DNA from: Zea mays | Lineage: Eukaryota > Streptophyta > Magnoliopsida > Poales > Poaceae | Assembly: GCF_902167145.1 (NCBI RefSeq) | Contig: NC_050099.1 | Location: 243,238,588-243,302,587 of the forward strand | Direction: 5' to 3' | Length of the DNA stretch: 64,000 nt | Part shown: positions 11,174-23,700 of the stretch, one piece after another | How the letters are laid out: each line of letters opens with the position of its first letter | Numbering within the stretch: position 1 is the first letter of the stretch | The notes under the pieces: model-generated | What the model was told of the DNA's origin: nothing | Database searches by the model: none | The model's input: only the letters and a program-made list of their open reading frames with translations | Made by a program: the position numbers and the translations under genes

Positions 11174-11631
11174 ATAATATGTTTTCATTAGATGTAGGAT
11201 TGTTTTTTCGCGTGGACGCTGCATGATGTTCGTCTGACTTGGTAAGCCAGGTATGGACGGACCACGGATTTAGCAAATTTACAAGAAAATTCCCTCTCCT
11301 AACAAATACGTAGGAAATCTCGGAAATACGCAGAAAAGAGGACGTCAAAAGGCAATTTTCTTTTCTAAGATAGGGAAAAAGTGTGAAAAAGACAATTTCT
11401 CATCAGAAAATGGAAAACACAAGTCTCCAGTGCTCCTCGCGTGATCGCATCCACGCTTCGCTGCACTCCATACGCGGCCGGGAGCTCCCCCGGTTCCACC
11501 ACCTCCTCACCTCATCCGTCTGAAGCCGCCGCTTTTGCCTCGACCTCGCCCGCAGTCCGCGATAGCGCGGGTTGCCACCCGTCCGATCGCGCCCGGACGA
11601 CCGCGACCCCCTCCCCTCATGTTCCGCGGCC

Positions 11632-14352
11632 ATGCCCCTCTCCTCCACCACCTCGCCGTCGGCGGGGGCGGCCGCCGCCGCCGCAGTGCGCACCGCTTCG
11701 CCGCCTCGCCGCATCGCCACCCACGTGAGCATTCTTGTACCTTCACTGATTCTTATAAATTATCATGCTGTGTTGTCACGGTATCGGGTTGCTGAGCTCA
11801 GTGGCGATTGTGTTCTTGGATGCCTTCCGAATTGCGGTCTCGTGTAGACGTCCAGTACCTTTTTTTAGTTGTGTTTAACTGAAGATAAAAGATGAATTTT
11901 CGGATTCCTAACCCGTACTCTTTTGGTACCTTTCTCTTCGCCGGAGTCGATTTTATGGTGGTAGGTTCGTGCGCAGTTCAGATTAATCAAATCCATTACC
12001 AAAATTCGGTCGAGTGAAGATAGCTGTGTATTTTTCTTTAGCCCGTCTGAACTCTTCTAATTAAAGCACAATTCGTGTGCATTATCCTAATAGCGCCCCC
12101 ACGCGTTTTTTTTCCTTGTAAACTCCCAGGTTTTGTTCAGGCAGAAGCTAGGCATTCCGGCGGGGTTCCAGGCTCAACATGTGAAATGTTTACCTCATTT
12201 GATCAGATCTATTGTAAGAGGTGCTAGATCAGATATCACTGACGGTGACAATGGAACAACTGAGCCCGCGAGGGAACTATTGGAGCGTCTGTTTGCCAAG
12301 ACAAAGAGTCTAGATCCAAGCGCTTCTCAGGGTAGGGAACTGAGCATGAGCATTGAGGTCCTGAAGACTGAGTTTGAGGCTGCCTTATCAATCCTAAGGA
12401 AGAAAGAGAAGGATCTTCGTGATGCGGAGAAGAAAGTCTCCGTGGATAGGTCAAGGTTGAACCAGACGAAGCAGGACCTCGATCAGAGGGAGGAGGACAT
12501 CATCAAAGCATACTCGAGGCAACATGAAATGGAGAAAGCACTGATGAAGGCGAGCAGGGATTTGACTCTACAAGTCCGACAGATCAATAACCTGAAGGTT
12601 ATGATCGAGGAACAAGACAAAAAACTTGTTAGTTCACAAGACGCACTTTCTAAGAAGGTTATTGAAGTGGATAAGCTTAAACAAGAGATGCTGAAGAAGA
12701 ATGATGAAGTAGCTTTGCTGCATTCAGAGATCGAGTCCAAGGAACAAGAGCTTCTTGTAGCTAATCAGGCCATTGCACGTCAAGAAGCAACAATTAGGGA
12801 GCTTCGAAGTGAAACTAAAAGAAAGGAAACTGAGGTTGAGAGATTAAATGAATTGGCGAAAGCTAATGAAGACAAACTGAAATTTGCAGAACAGGAACTT
12901 GAGAAGCAGAATTCAGGATGGATTGCAGCACAGCAAGAGTTAAAGGAATTGGCACAAATGGCATTCAAGGATAAAGATGATATCAAGAATACAATCAATG
13001 ACTTCAAACGGGTGAGGTATTTGCTGGATGCTGTGCGTTCTGAACTAATAGCTTCAAAAGAGGCTTTAACCTTCTCACGCAAGCAAGTAGAAGATCAAGC
13101 GGCACAGTTGAGTAACCAAGTGCAGGAACTCACAGACCAAAAGGCACTGATTATTTCTTATACCCGGAATCTGGAAGCTGCCCAGCTGGAGATTCAAGGA
13201 AAGTCAAATGAGCTCAGTACTGTACAATCTCGTTGTAGTGAACTTGAATCTCAGTTACTTGAGGAAACGGAGAAGGTTGAGTTCCTAGAGGCTATGTTAA
13301 CCAAAGAAAGGGAGATCTTGGAACAGAAAACTAAGGAAGTGGCGTTCCTTCAAGAGGAGGTAGTTCAGAAGGAGAAGGATTACTTCAATTCACAAAAGCT
13401 TGTTGAAACAAAAGAGACTGAGCTGTTAGAGGCGAGGCATGAAGTCGAAGATATGAAATTGAAGGTGGATTCCATACAATTTGCTGTTCGAGAGAAGGAT
13501 TTGGAGCTTCTGGAGGCACAAAGAAAACTTGATGAAGTTAACAGCGAAGTTGTTGAACTTCAGCAGCTGATAAATAGCAAGGAGGATCAACTGGTCCAAG
13601 TTAGAACTGAATTACAGGATAAAGAGCAATGCATACAATTGATGCAGGATGAATTGGATAAGATGAGATTAGGACGCTCGCAAGCTGAATCTGTGGTTCA
13701 AAAGATAGTCGAGCTTACTAGCAATCTCATAGGTTCTGTCAAAGGCGAAGAATTCAACATTTATAACTTGCTGGATGATGAAATTTTAAGCACGAGCACA
13801 GCCCTTGAGTACAGTTTGCATAAGCATAACCAACTGGAGGCTGACATAGACATGTTAAAAGAATCCCTGCGACAGAAGGACATGGATCTGACTGCTGCTT
13901 ATAAAGCGCTTGACGCCAAAGATCGAGAGTTGAAGGCAGTAGTTGGAAGGTTAGATGTTAGGGACAAGGAACTAGACAAGTTGGAAGAGCTATCCATAGA
14001 CCCCTATGGCACCAGGAAACTGTCTAGAGTTGCTGATGAGGCAACCGAAGACAACATTGCTGGTGAAGCGGAGCTCCAAAAGCATGAGATGGAATCTGTG
14101 GAGATGGAGGCACTAGCTGCTAGCACTATGTTGAAGAAGCTTGCGGATGTGACTAAGAAATTCTTGAGAAGTGGTAGAACTGATTCTGGTACCAATTTAG
14201 ATTCAAACGTTAGTGAAGGTGCTTCTGAATTGGAACCACAAAGGAAACTTAATGTGATTCTCGAGGCTAAAAAGGAGATTGTCGGGCTATTTTCTTTGAC
14301 AGAAGAGCTCGTCACTGGTGCTCAAACGAAGGACGATGATGAGGAACCATAG
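11632..14352 (+). CDS. Long coiled-coil protein with plastid-type N-terminus (candidate MRC/PII1-like)
   Basis: The model is two exons, 11632-11724 and 12130-14352, encoding 771 residues. The donor is cac|gtgagc and the acceptor cccag|GTT, both phase 0. The other upstream ATG (11619) does not join in frame. The N-terminus is Ser/Thr/Ala/Arg-rich and lacks acidic residues, which suggests a chloroplast transit peptide. From about residue 80 to 640 it is near-continuous heptad coiled coil rich in Glu, Lys, Gln and Leu. The C-terminus holds a conserved-looking AKKEIVGLFSLTEELV. Length and layout recall Arabidopsis MRC/PII1, a plastid coiled-coil protein in starch granule initiation. That link is inference from architecture; MFP1-like filament proteins are alternatives. 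No break was seen. Confidence 0.82.
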
Positions 14353-17300
14353 CATCATAAGTTCATAACTGAACATATAACTGCATCATGAATGTTATGC
14401 ATGTCAACTGGAATGACGCAGCTGAAATTGTTACCATCGTTTCCTTTCCTTTTGGGGCTCAGGATTTCTTTATGTTCTTTTGGTTCATGGATGGCATCGC
14501 AAAATGAAAAAAAAAGATTGTTTAGATTTTGGTTAAAAGGATGATGATTGTGCACTTGTGCTGCTGGATCTCGGGTGTTTACATCATATTTCAGCAAATA
14601 CATTAGAGCAAATTTTCTGAAAACAAACTAAACAATGATTAAGCAGCATAGGTTATTAGGGTCGACTCTGCGGTAGGCTACAATTAAGCAACGCGACAGA
14701 CACAAGTGTACAACATCTTCCGACCTTCTCACGTCAATCAATATTTAGTATTCGTCCAAACAGACTGTTGCGCGACCACGAAGAGATTATTACCAAAAAA
14801 TCAAAGAGACGCAACAAAAGAACGAGAATAGAGATTTATCTATAACGTATATGTATTTGGATAAAAGTAAATATGACACAAGAATATGAAAAATGTCTTC
14901 CTGAAACATCGTCGACAAACCTTAAAGCCTGAGATCGTGATGCGTGGATAGGGACGACAGAAAATCTCGTGGCGCTGTGGTTATACAGCGCATTGCAACT
15001 GAGGAGCGATTGGACTCTCATCAGCTTCCTCAGCTCCTTTTAAAGGAGGAAGATGTAGTAAGAAAAAAAAATCATGTCAAACATTATCAAAGAGAAATAC
15101 AGTAATGCATGCTTTAACTGTAGGGACTTATATTTCAAACTTTACTTTATAACATAAACTATGCAGTGTATAGTGTAAAATAGTGTTTTATATAACCATA
15201 TCATAATTTTGTTGGCTACATAGGCTTCAAACGTGTCTAAATAGCTATCTCATTTAAACAATATAGAAACCATAGTAACTCACAGAGACCTAGCTAATTT
15301 GAAGTTCCTGTTTCGACTAGGTTTTTCTGGTGGATTTGTGCTCTTCGCCATCATTTGCAGGTAAAGATGTTGGGTCGTGTATTATTTTTGGACGCATCCA
15401 ATGATCGCGGGTTGGCGCATGTGGAACTTCGTTGATTTTTAAAACGTTGGAGTAGTACACGAAGACATGTGCTGTATGAATCTTATGGCACATAGAGGTG
15501 GACCCAGAATAAAATGGGAGTGAGATCACTCTTACCGTAACAAGCACCAAAATGTAAGCCTAGGATTATCTAAGTTTAACTAAGCAGACTATGATGAAAT
15601 TCTATACTCTACCATTGCAACCGAGAAATGAGCAAGGGCATGTGCCCTCGCTCACTACTACGTAGGTTCGCCTCTGATGCGGTATGTTACACATATATTT
15701 TTGAATAATCGGCAGTCAAATTTTACAACGTCTGGATTTTAAAATTCTAATAGCATCCTCAAACGAGGTCATTATAAGTACAGGTACAATGATGTCACGA
15801 AAAAAAAATAGATGAACTGAACAGAGGAGAAGCGCATGGACGGATGACAACGTATGTTAGAGAGCACACGCGACATGGCCCGCAGCCCAGTGGGCTCCCG
15901 GCTAATGTGCTTCCAAAGCCCTCTTTTATAAAAGAAGATTAATATAGTGCCTACGATAGTGCATTTTGTCTGAATTGGTACACATACAGCCTACCACACA
16001 CGTGGCATAAGGATCTCGTCTTGTTATTAATAATCATTGAAAACCAACTAGAAATCTAGATATTTTTTTGTTTTTAATTATATTTTAGATAATTTATTTT
16101 GTATCGCTGTGTATGAGCGGGCTTATTTTTTATGACCATCGAATATAACATTCATTCATTAATTTGTTGCTAAATACACATTGTTCTCGATCTATATGAT
16201 GGCATGACATATATGTATGCTTTAGGCGATTTTTATGCATCAATATTGATTGAAGCAGATAGTTTAGGAACATAGACATAATTCATGTGATTTGGACATT
16301 TTTTATGATAGCATATATATACCGTTACTTAGGATGCTAATTTGTATTGCTTCTGGTAGCAGCTAACATAGTAGATCCAATATCTATTCTTAACGATGGT
16401 TAGAGTTTTAGTAAATTGGTGAGTAAAATTTTCTAATCCTATAAGAATTTCTAGAGTTTATATTTTTATGCATCAGCTCATCTACAGCTTCACTGACATT
16501 CTTTTTTTCTTCTTCTTTTGCCTGCTTAACTGACACGATGTTATTTATTTATTTATCTATTTATTTATTCAGATACGCCTCCGTGAGCTCCGTAACCCTG
16601 AAACCTCATGGTCATGGCTGTCACCTGCTAGTTCGCTGGATGCAGGATTGTGATCCTTGGCGATGTCAAGAGCCCATGCTAAATTAGCAAAAGAGATGGA
16701 TGCATCTGAGAAGGACGCACCAGATCTCTGCCCAGCCAGATTGCACAAAGCTGCAGGCGTGATCCTGATGAGGTTTAAGGGAAAAAAAAAGGTAAGGATT
16801 CTACATAATCTCCTCTCATCCATCGACACACACGACAAGTAAAAACGCCTTGAGTTGCAGAGATGGGTAAAATAATCTATTCATGCATACTGCGACGATC
16901 AGCGACCTTATCAGTCTCTGTTTCTTATTCCTGATCACTCTAGTCTCCGCATTATCTTGAATTAAAAAACAACAACAACTCTACGTGTTTTGTTTAGGAG
17001 CAAGGATACCTAACAAAGGAGCTTTGATTCGAATCATCTCTCCGGTATTCTTGCTCACAAACAATCCCTAACGAATACCTAACAAAAGGACGCTGATCCT
17101 TCGACCAAACATGGTGCAAGCACAGATTCTCCTGCAAATTTTTTAAAAAAAGGGCGCGGCTGCTCGATCTCCTGAACAAAGATAGATTAGAGCAGCGTCC
17201 AAAAAAAAAAAACGCCAGAATTTAACACGCGTCACTACGAGTTCCTCGTCCAGCTCTCTTTCGGTGCACGGCTCAATTTAACACGCCACGCGCCCACGCG

Positions 17301-17685
17301 TGGCAGCTTCACTTTCTGACCACGTGTGGAATACAGCAGCAAGTAGAAGAAGGTCATGACATGAGTGGTGATGAGTGCCGTTCTGAACTCCGACGAGTTC
17401 AGCACAGTTTCTCAGCTTTTTCAGGTGTCGCGTGGCTCGTGAACCTTTTGTCGTCGGTGGGAAGTGAAAAGAAGAGCTTGTTTACTGACTGTGCTGTGGT
17501 TTAAACTGATAAAGAAAGGTAATAAACTGATCAAGAGAGAAAGGTAAGGTTACGATCGTGCATATAGACGTACAAAAAATACCGTTCTACACCGTTCACG
17601 GAGAAGGATTGACTAATATTTGTGAGGAGTCGTACCAAACAATTAATTGTCTAAGTTACCGTCACAGATCTCCTTCTCTTTGAGA
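14353..17685. other. Intergenic, no gene supported
   Basis: This is AT-rich sequence downstream of the coiled-coil gene. A short ORF at 16657-16842 has no recognisable domain. A possible inverted-repeat element lies at about 15491-15680 (gaggtggaccca against cgtaggttcgcctc), but no clean duplication was found. Confidence 0.5.
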
Positions 17686-17967
17686 CAGTGGTGGCCCTGA
17701 GGGTGGGGCAGAGGGGCGGTCGCCCTGAACCCCCGAATTCATAGGGTCCAATTCTACTCATGTGATCCAATAGTCCATTAACAAAGTAATAAATATCTAA
17801 ATATGTTAGAAGAAAATTTAAAGATGATACTACAATATATATAAATATTTTTAAATTTATTTTAAGTGTTTAATTATTAATATTTATATATTAAAAATAA
17901 TTTGAAGGACCTCTATTTAAAACTTTATCCTGAGCCCCGGTCCCCTAAAATGTTTGGACCGCCACTG
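17686..17967. mobile_element. Short non-autonomous hAT element with exact 8-bp duplication
   Basis: The ends are CAGTGGTGGCCCTGAGG and ...GGACCGCCACTG. The flanks ctttgaga at 17678-17685 and 17968-17975 are identical, as expected for hAT. The subterminal GGGGCAGAGGGGCGG block is shared with the elements at 19879 and 37985. It has no transposase. Confidence 0.9.
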
Positions 17968-18223
17968 CTTTGAGAGATCAAAAGATAGAACCGAATAGGA
18001 GGAGTCTGAAAAAGATAGGATCCATTCGAAGGGTCATTCTGTACGCGTTTATGTTATATTATAAATGCCCTTTTTGTTTCTTCTATCTCTCGTTGCCTCT
18101 GCCTGAATTTGTTGTTGCCGCCTGGACGAACTTTGTGACCTGAAACTGCTTATCCACATTGTATGTTATGGCAACGGTGTTTTTTTTCAACAAACAGCAG
18201 TTTCATGCACTTCAAAAGAAAAA

Positions 18224-18240
18224 ACACACACACACACACA
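18224..18240. repeat. (AC)n microsatellite
   Basis: About eight uninterrupted AC units. Confidence 0.9.
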
Positions 18241-18556
18241 GTAGTCATGCTGTTGGGTTTGTTGCTAAATCGCCTTCTGGTGCCTCTGTGTGTGATACGA
18301 AGATCGGCTAGAATGACACGTGCTCTCCATGTCAAATCAGCTGCTCCCTCCAACCTCACAAATATACGGCGCGGTTAAATTTCTTTTTTTTTTCTTCAAA
18401 GGTTTAGGCATTCGTCTGATTCATATTCATTCGAAAACTTAAAATTTCTAGTCACGCTCAAACTAAAACAAATAGCAATACAATACATGGTAATTCATCT
18501 TTTTTTAATATAAGACGAGTGACTAAATTTTTAGGACATATCCGTGAATTGAGTTA

Positions 18557-18887
18557 ATGTAGTGTTCGGTTGAAAAGCCAAGTAGAATGGAGCCGTTCTG
18601 TCACAGTTTTGTTGCTGTTTGGTTACAAAGTAACTAGAACGGAATGACTCTAATTAGGAAATATTCTCTTCAGATCCGGAACCATTCCGCTCCAAAAAAT
18701 CAACCGGACGGAGCCGCTCCGTTCCCATCCCGCTCTCACAGTCACGCTCTGTTCCGTTCACTCTACAACCAAACAAAAAACAGAGCCGCTCCGTTCCAGA
18801 TTACCAAACACAGAACAGAGCGGCTCCGTTCCTAGAATCAGGGATGAAACAGCTCTGTTCTACTTGGCTTATCAACCAAACACTACC
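18557..18887. mobile_element. MITE with about 29-bp terminal inverted repeats
   Basis: The left end GTAGTGTTCGGTTGAAAAGC and the reversed right end GTAGTGTTTGGTTGATAAGC differ at two positions, and the match continues through CAAGTAGAA. TTA flanks both sides (18554-18556 and 18888-18890), so a PIF/Harbinger origin is likely. The interior repeats GAGCCGCTCCGTTCC-like blocks in both orientations. Confidence 0.75.
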
Positions 18888-19878
18888 TTATTTATTTTTA
18901 TTTTATATGTAACGTACTCACACAGTCATGACAGTAACAACAGGATTAGGATTGATTCAGTGTGGAAGCTGTCTAGTAGCAAGTAGGTCGGTGGTTTCAG
19001 CAAAACTGGAAAAGATTGTTGGGTTTGGACTCCTGACATACTGCTTGGTTTGCAGCTGCGATTCCGCAACTGTCGTCGCGGTAGCCGCAGGCCCGCAGGT
19101 AAGGCTGTCCGCAGCGTGCGCGGCGAGCCGCCCCTCCCTTTGCACAGTGCATATATAGGGTAGCTTTTGAAGTGCAGCGAGTGGCCAGCGCCAGCGCTAG
19201 CGCAAAGCATATTTAAAGTCCGCTAGATCCAGGGTGTACTGTAGCACCACTCAATCCTCTTCATTTCACTTTTCTCCCAAACAAGCCCCAAAAGGATCGG
19301 GAAGCACGCCACCCATCCAACAACAACGGCCTCGCCCTTTTCGCACGTCAGCGCCTTCCTTTCTTCACTGCCGTTTCGATGACCACGCTGTCGTGTAACA
19401 CAGCTGTCGGGCAGTGAGGTCACAAGCTGCAACCAACCGCAGGGATTCTCTGTTTTTTTCTTTTGACCCGCGACCCCCAGTCTGCTGAGGTCCTTGTTTT
19501 TTCTTGATTTCTCTTTGTTTTTCCTGATGTAATAAATAGTGTCTAAAAAGAAAGGTAATCATATATTATTGATAGTTGTACCCTATAAGATTTAAATGGT
19601 TAGCGACGTCTTGAATATCTAGCTTTACGTATACGTGTATGAATATAGATCGGATGATATCCAAAACCATTTCGGATTTTAGTTGTCATGGATCGAATTC
19701 GAAGAAACCGACGAGTAATATCCGTATCATTTACGAGAGGAGGTACAACTCTCGTCGAAACCGGAACAAAAACACACAAAATGACTGGGTTATATTTTAT
19801 ATGCTAGTCAAGAAATATAAAACAAATCCGTGGCCGTTTTTACGTAAATGAATAATGTGAATTTAGGAATCTTTTCTC
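18888..19878. other. Intergenic, no feature recognised
   Basis: Mixed composition. A GC-rich stretch with tatatag (19150) and small ORFs lacks any domain I recognise. Confidence 0.45.
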
Positions 19879-20453
19879 CAGGGCCGTGCCTGAGGCAGGG
19901 CGGGAGGGGCGGCCGACTTGGGCCCCCATCTCCCAGGGGCCCCACCGCACACAAAGTCCAATAGAAATATAGGATAGAAACGGATATTATTCACGATACC
20001 AATATATTCTTGAGTTTGTTAGGAAAATGGATTGCTATCCTAATATATTTGTTGCTTATCGGATATTATTTACTATATCAATAATTGTGGCATCAGCTGA
20101 AAGGAGCTTCTCAAAGCTTAAGTTATTGAAGAATTATTTAAGGTCTACAATGTCTCAAGAAAGTTTAAACGGGCTAGCAACTTTATGTATTGAGAAGAAA
20201 TTATTATATGATGTCAATATTGAAACCATCATTGATTTTTTTACATCTAGAAATGTTAGAAGACATTTTTAAGTTGATCTCTACAATATATTTGAGGTAA
20301 TAATATTACTACTATTTTTTACTGCTCAAGTCTTTCTGTGGTACATCAAGTATAATTAGTTGATATATATAATAGTAAAAAATAGTTTTTATGGTGTTGG
20401 GGCCTCTATTTATAATCTTGTCCCGGGCCCCTCAAAAGTCAGGAACGGCCCTG
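19879..20453 (+). mobile_element. Deleted hAT transposon keeping the transposase C-terminus
   Basis: The ends CAGGGCCGTGCCTGA and ...TCAGGAACGGCCCTG are inverted repeats. The 8-bp flanks cttttctc at 19871-19878 and 20454-20461 are identical. The element is 575 bp and ends only about 160 bp before the TATA box of the H+-pyrophosphatase gene, so it could affect that promoter. Confidence 0.93.
20027..20272 (+). pseudogene. hAT transposase C-terminal dimerisation region (remnant)
   Basis: This 81-codon open stretch includes ASAERSFSKLKLLKNYLRS and LNGLATLCIEKKLL, the hallmark of the hAT C-terminal dimerisation domain as found in ZMYM1/TTF-type plant transposases. The catalytic RNase-H-like core and zinc finger are missing, so it cannot act alone. 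The open frame suggests the deletion is fairly recent. Confidence 0.85.
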
Positions 20454-20612
20454 CTTTTCTCATAAAAAACACAAAGAAAGTTTTAAAAATTGTAGACAAA
20501 AAAATGATAAACCGAACGCCCGATAATACCCTTCTACCAAATACCAACGCATTCACTCATCAGTCATCACTCACCTTTGCACACCTCGCTGCTTCGTCTT
20601 CCTTCCCGTTCT

Positions 20613-20619
20613 TTTATAA
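20613..20619 (+). promoter_or_regulatory. TATA box of the H+-pyrophosphatase gene
   Basis: tttataa lies in cttttataaggcc, followed by GC-rich leader sequence. A start near 20645 would give a 5' leader of about 135 nt before the ATG at 20780. Confidence 0.65.
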
Positions 20620-20779
20620 GGCCCCGGCCCCGGGCTGCGCCGCCGCTCGCCTCTCCTCCCTTCCCTTCCCCGTACCGTGTCACTCTCCTCCCCGGTTCGT
20701 CGTGCGGAGGGCCAAAGCTTCGAGGAAGCAGAACCCTAGCGCTAGCGCTGTTGGAGTAGTAGCCTACGCCCTACGGCCG

Positions 20780-23700
20780 ATGGCTGCGGCGGCGATCCTG
20801 CCGGAGCTGGGGACGCAGGTGCTCATCCCGGTCGCGGCGGCCGTGGGCATCGCCTTCTCGGTGCTGCAGTGGGTGCTGGTGTCCAAGGTGCGGCTCGCCC
20901 CCGAGCGACGCGCGGACGGCGGCGGAGCCGTCAAGAGCGGCCCCAGCGACTACCTCATCGAGGAGGAGGAAGGGCTCAACGACCACAACGTCGTCGTCAA
21001 GTGCGCCGAGATCCAGAACGCCATCTCCGAAGGTGAGAAGCCGAGCGCTGGCTAGCTCTGTGTTTTTCTCTGGTTGCACTTGCACATGCTCTCTCTCGCG
21101 TTTTCCCCTCTTATTACTCTTCGTTTGAGTTCGATACGCTACGCCTACGCGCGCGGGGTTTTGCTGGATGCTCCGATTAATATAAGGTCTTAGCGTTGTT
21201 TGAGTAGGATTCTGTTGTAAATGGTCGAAACCTTACGTGCTTTGCTTAAGCACGAGTTAATGCTCTCTGGATTTGATTTTCGATCGAGGAAAAGGATCGT
21301 GGGAAATTCTTTTATGTTCTTATAACATATAGTCATATACATATATTTTTTTTATGACGAACGACAACGACTCTATTTAACGATGATCTTCCAACCACCT
21401 CTGTTATGGAACCAACTTTGATTTTTGGTTTGCTTGCTATGTGACGAGACGGTTGGAGGAAACAATCATGTGTTGCCTTGCTCGGTGATGTGAGAACGTT
21501 GTGCGTGCGTACGCAAATTTCTTACAGTTGGACGGGAGACTTTTAAGTAATTGTTACCTTTAATAGAGGAGGAGACTGCTTGTTTGGCAAAAAAAAAAAA
21601 AAACGAAAGGTAAATGCGTTACTCTTTTAGGGCTACTTTGAAAGCTTAAAGATTTTTCTGGGGTAATTTCCCCTCAAACTCCGGGAATGGGATTTAAATT
21701 TCCATTTTTTTTTCTGATGAAGTTTATTGTACATTTTTTAGGGTGCGCTGGGGGTAGCCGTGTGGGAGGGGCATGTATGGATTGTTAATGATAACTTAAT
21801 ACTGCATAGTGTTCCAGGCTAGTTGGATCTACACAAGGAATTAAACTATCTGTTGTTGGTACTTTATGCAGCAGAGGTTACACTAATCTTCAATTAATTT
21901 AAACCCTAATCCTCGGAGGAACAGCTAATTCTAGTCCACCTATATATATCCTTTGGAGGTATCTTTTGGGAATGTGCGGGCATGGTCAAAATTGGTCGTA
22001 TAATTTAGTCCTATTGGTCAGAAGCTACCTGTGGGGTAACAGCTGAAGGGATATGTTTATAGCAGTCTGAGAAGTCCAGGAGTGGGGTTGTGTAGATAAA
22101 GAGATAAGTTGTCGCAGAACGTGGTCCTCGCTACTCAAATCTTCACTGCAGCTGATATTAAATTATTAACTGTAGTCTGTCCATACTTCATCTTGCGGGA
22201 ACCACATGGTTCACATCCTGCCGCTTTGGTAATTTCATAATTCATTGATATCCTTGCATGGTCCACATCTTGTGCGGGGAAGTACTGATGCAGATGAACA
22301 TTTGCACATTGGCCCCGCATGTTCTCTTAAGGCATCCGTTGAAAGAACCGTTGTGTTTTTGTATTGTGTTCCAGTAACATTTCAGACCTATTTGTTAATA
22401 TGTCTTGGCAGTGGTTATCTAATAATATGAAGGTAACAATAAATATGTGGTATCTATCTATCTTTCTGAATTAAGGATAGGATGATATTCCATATTCGTT
22501 GCTGATGAAATCTGGGAGCAATAATCATATAGATCTGTGAAATCTGGGAGCAATAATACCCCCCCCCCCTAATTACTGAACTATTTTTACATTCACTACT
22601 TGCTGCCTAGTTTGGTAAGAGCTTATATAAAGTAAGCCCACTTAATATGGACATTTTTAAAGTTTGGTGGATTAGATTTGGTTGGTTCCCAACTTCCTGT
22701 TGCAGCACCAGTTACCTACGCCATGTTGTAGTTGCGGGATTAGTCTTGATGGATAAGTTTTTGTTGGTCCTCGTGGTTTTCATTTAAATTAGCACTGAAC
22801 TAATTTGCTCTTAGGGCAGCCGTCAGTCTGTCTTTATTTACCCTTTGTCTGTAGTTTTCTGTTCCAGTTGGTTTGATGTTGACTCATGTCCCTGTGCTGT
22901 CTCTGACTGTGATGGCATTCAAAGTGGAAAACTAGTAGTAGGTATAGTCGGAATCATAATCCGACTTGTTTTTTTTTCAGGATGCCTAACAAAGATACAT
23001 AATTGAGTGACTTATACACAGTCTAAAGAGTGAAGTCTCTACCTAAGATGGGTTTTGATTGATCAAAACCATTCATGCAAGTGAAGGGACTGATGAAATT
23101 TCTGTGTGTTAAAAATAGGAAAAAGAATTGTTATATCTTGATATGATAACTACATATTTATGACAGAACTTCATTTTATAAAATTTATCTTCCTCATATA
23201 GGATCGAAGAGCTGTTCCCATTTGGGCCCGTTCTATAGTGGGCCATGCACATAAAAATAGAGGGTTTGCCATTCCCTGATTTTTCGCTCCATTATATCGC
23301 TGATGTGGTGAATGAGTGGCAATCCTCAAGCACCAGAATGGGGTGGCAAATCCTCGAACCTGCCTTATTTTAGAGTTGCTTGGGATTCAATAGCATCAAC
23401 CTCGACTTTTTTTGTTACTTCAGAGTCCATGTTGTTCTGTGGCATGCTTTGCTCATTTCAGTTTTTTTTATTTAGCAAGCCATAATACACTGTCTGTAAC
23501 TACTAAACTCACTTTGTGATCCTTTTCCTTACTTTTTTGTGAACAGGAGCTACATCTTTCCTTTTCACTGAGTACAAGTATGTTGGATTATTCATGGGCA
23601 TCTTTGCAATCCTTATATTCCTCTTCCTTGGGTCCGTCGAGGGATTCAGCACAAAGAGTCAACCTTGCCACTATAGCAAGGACAAGACTTGCAAGCCTGC

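Noticed and set aside
15491..15680. Possible small hAT-like element (gaggtggaccca ... cgtaggttcgcctc)
   Set aside because: Inverted ends are short and no 8-bp duplication could be found.
16657..16842. ORF of 61 codons with possible upstream acceptor
   Set aside because: No recognisable domain, no matching neighbouring exon or promoter; looks like chance or a gene scrap.
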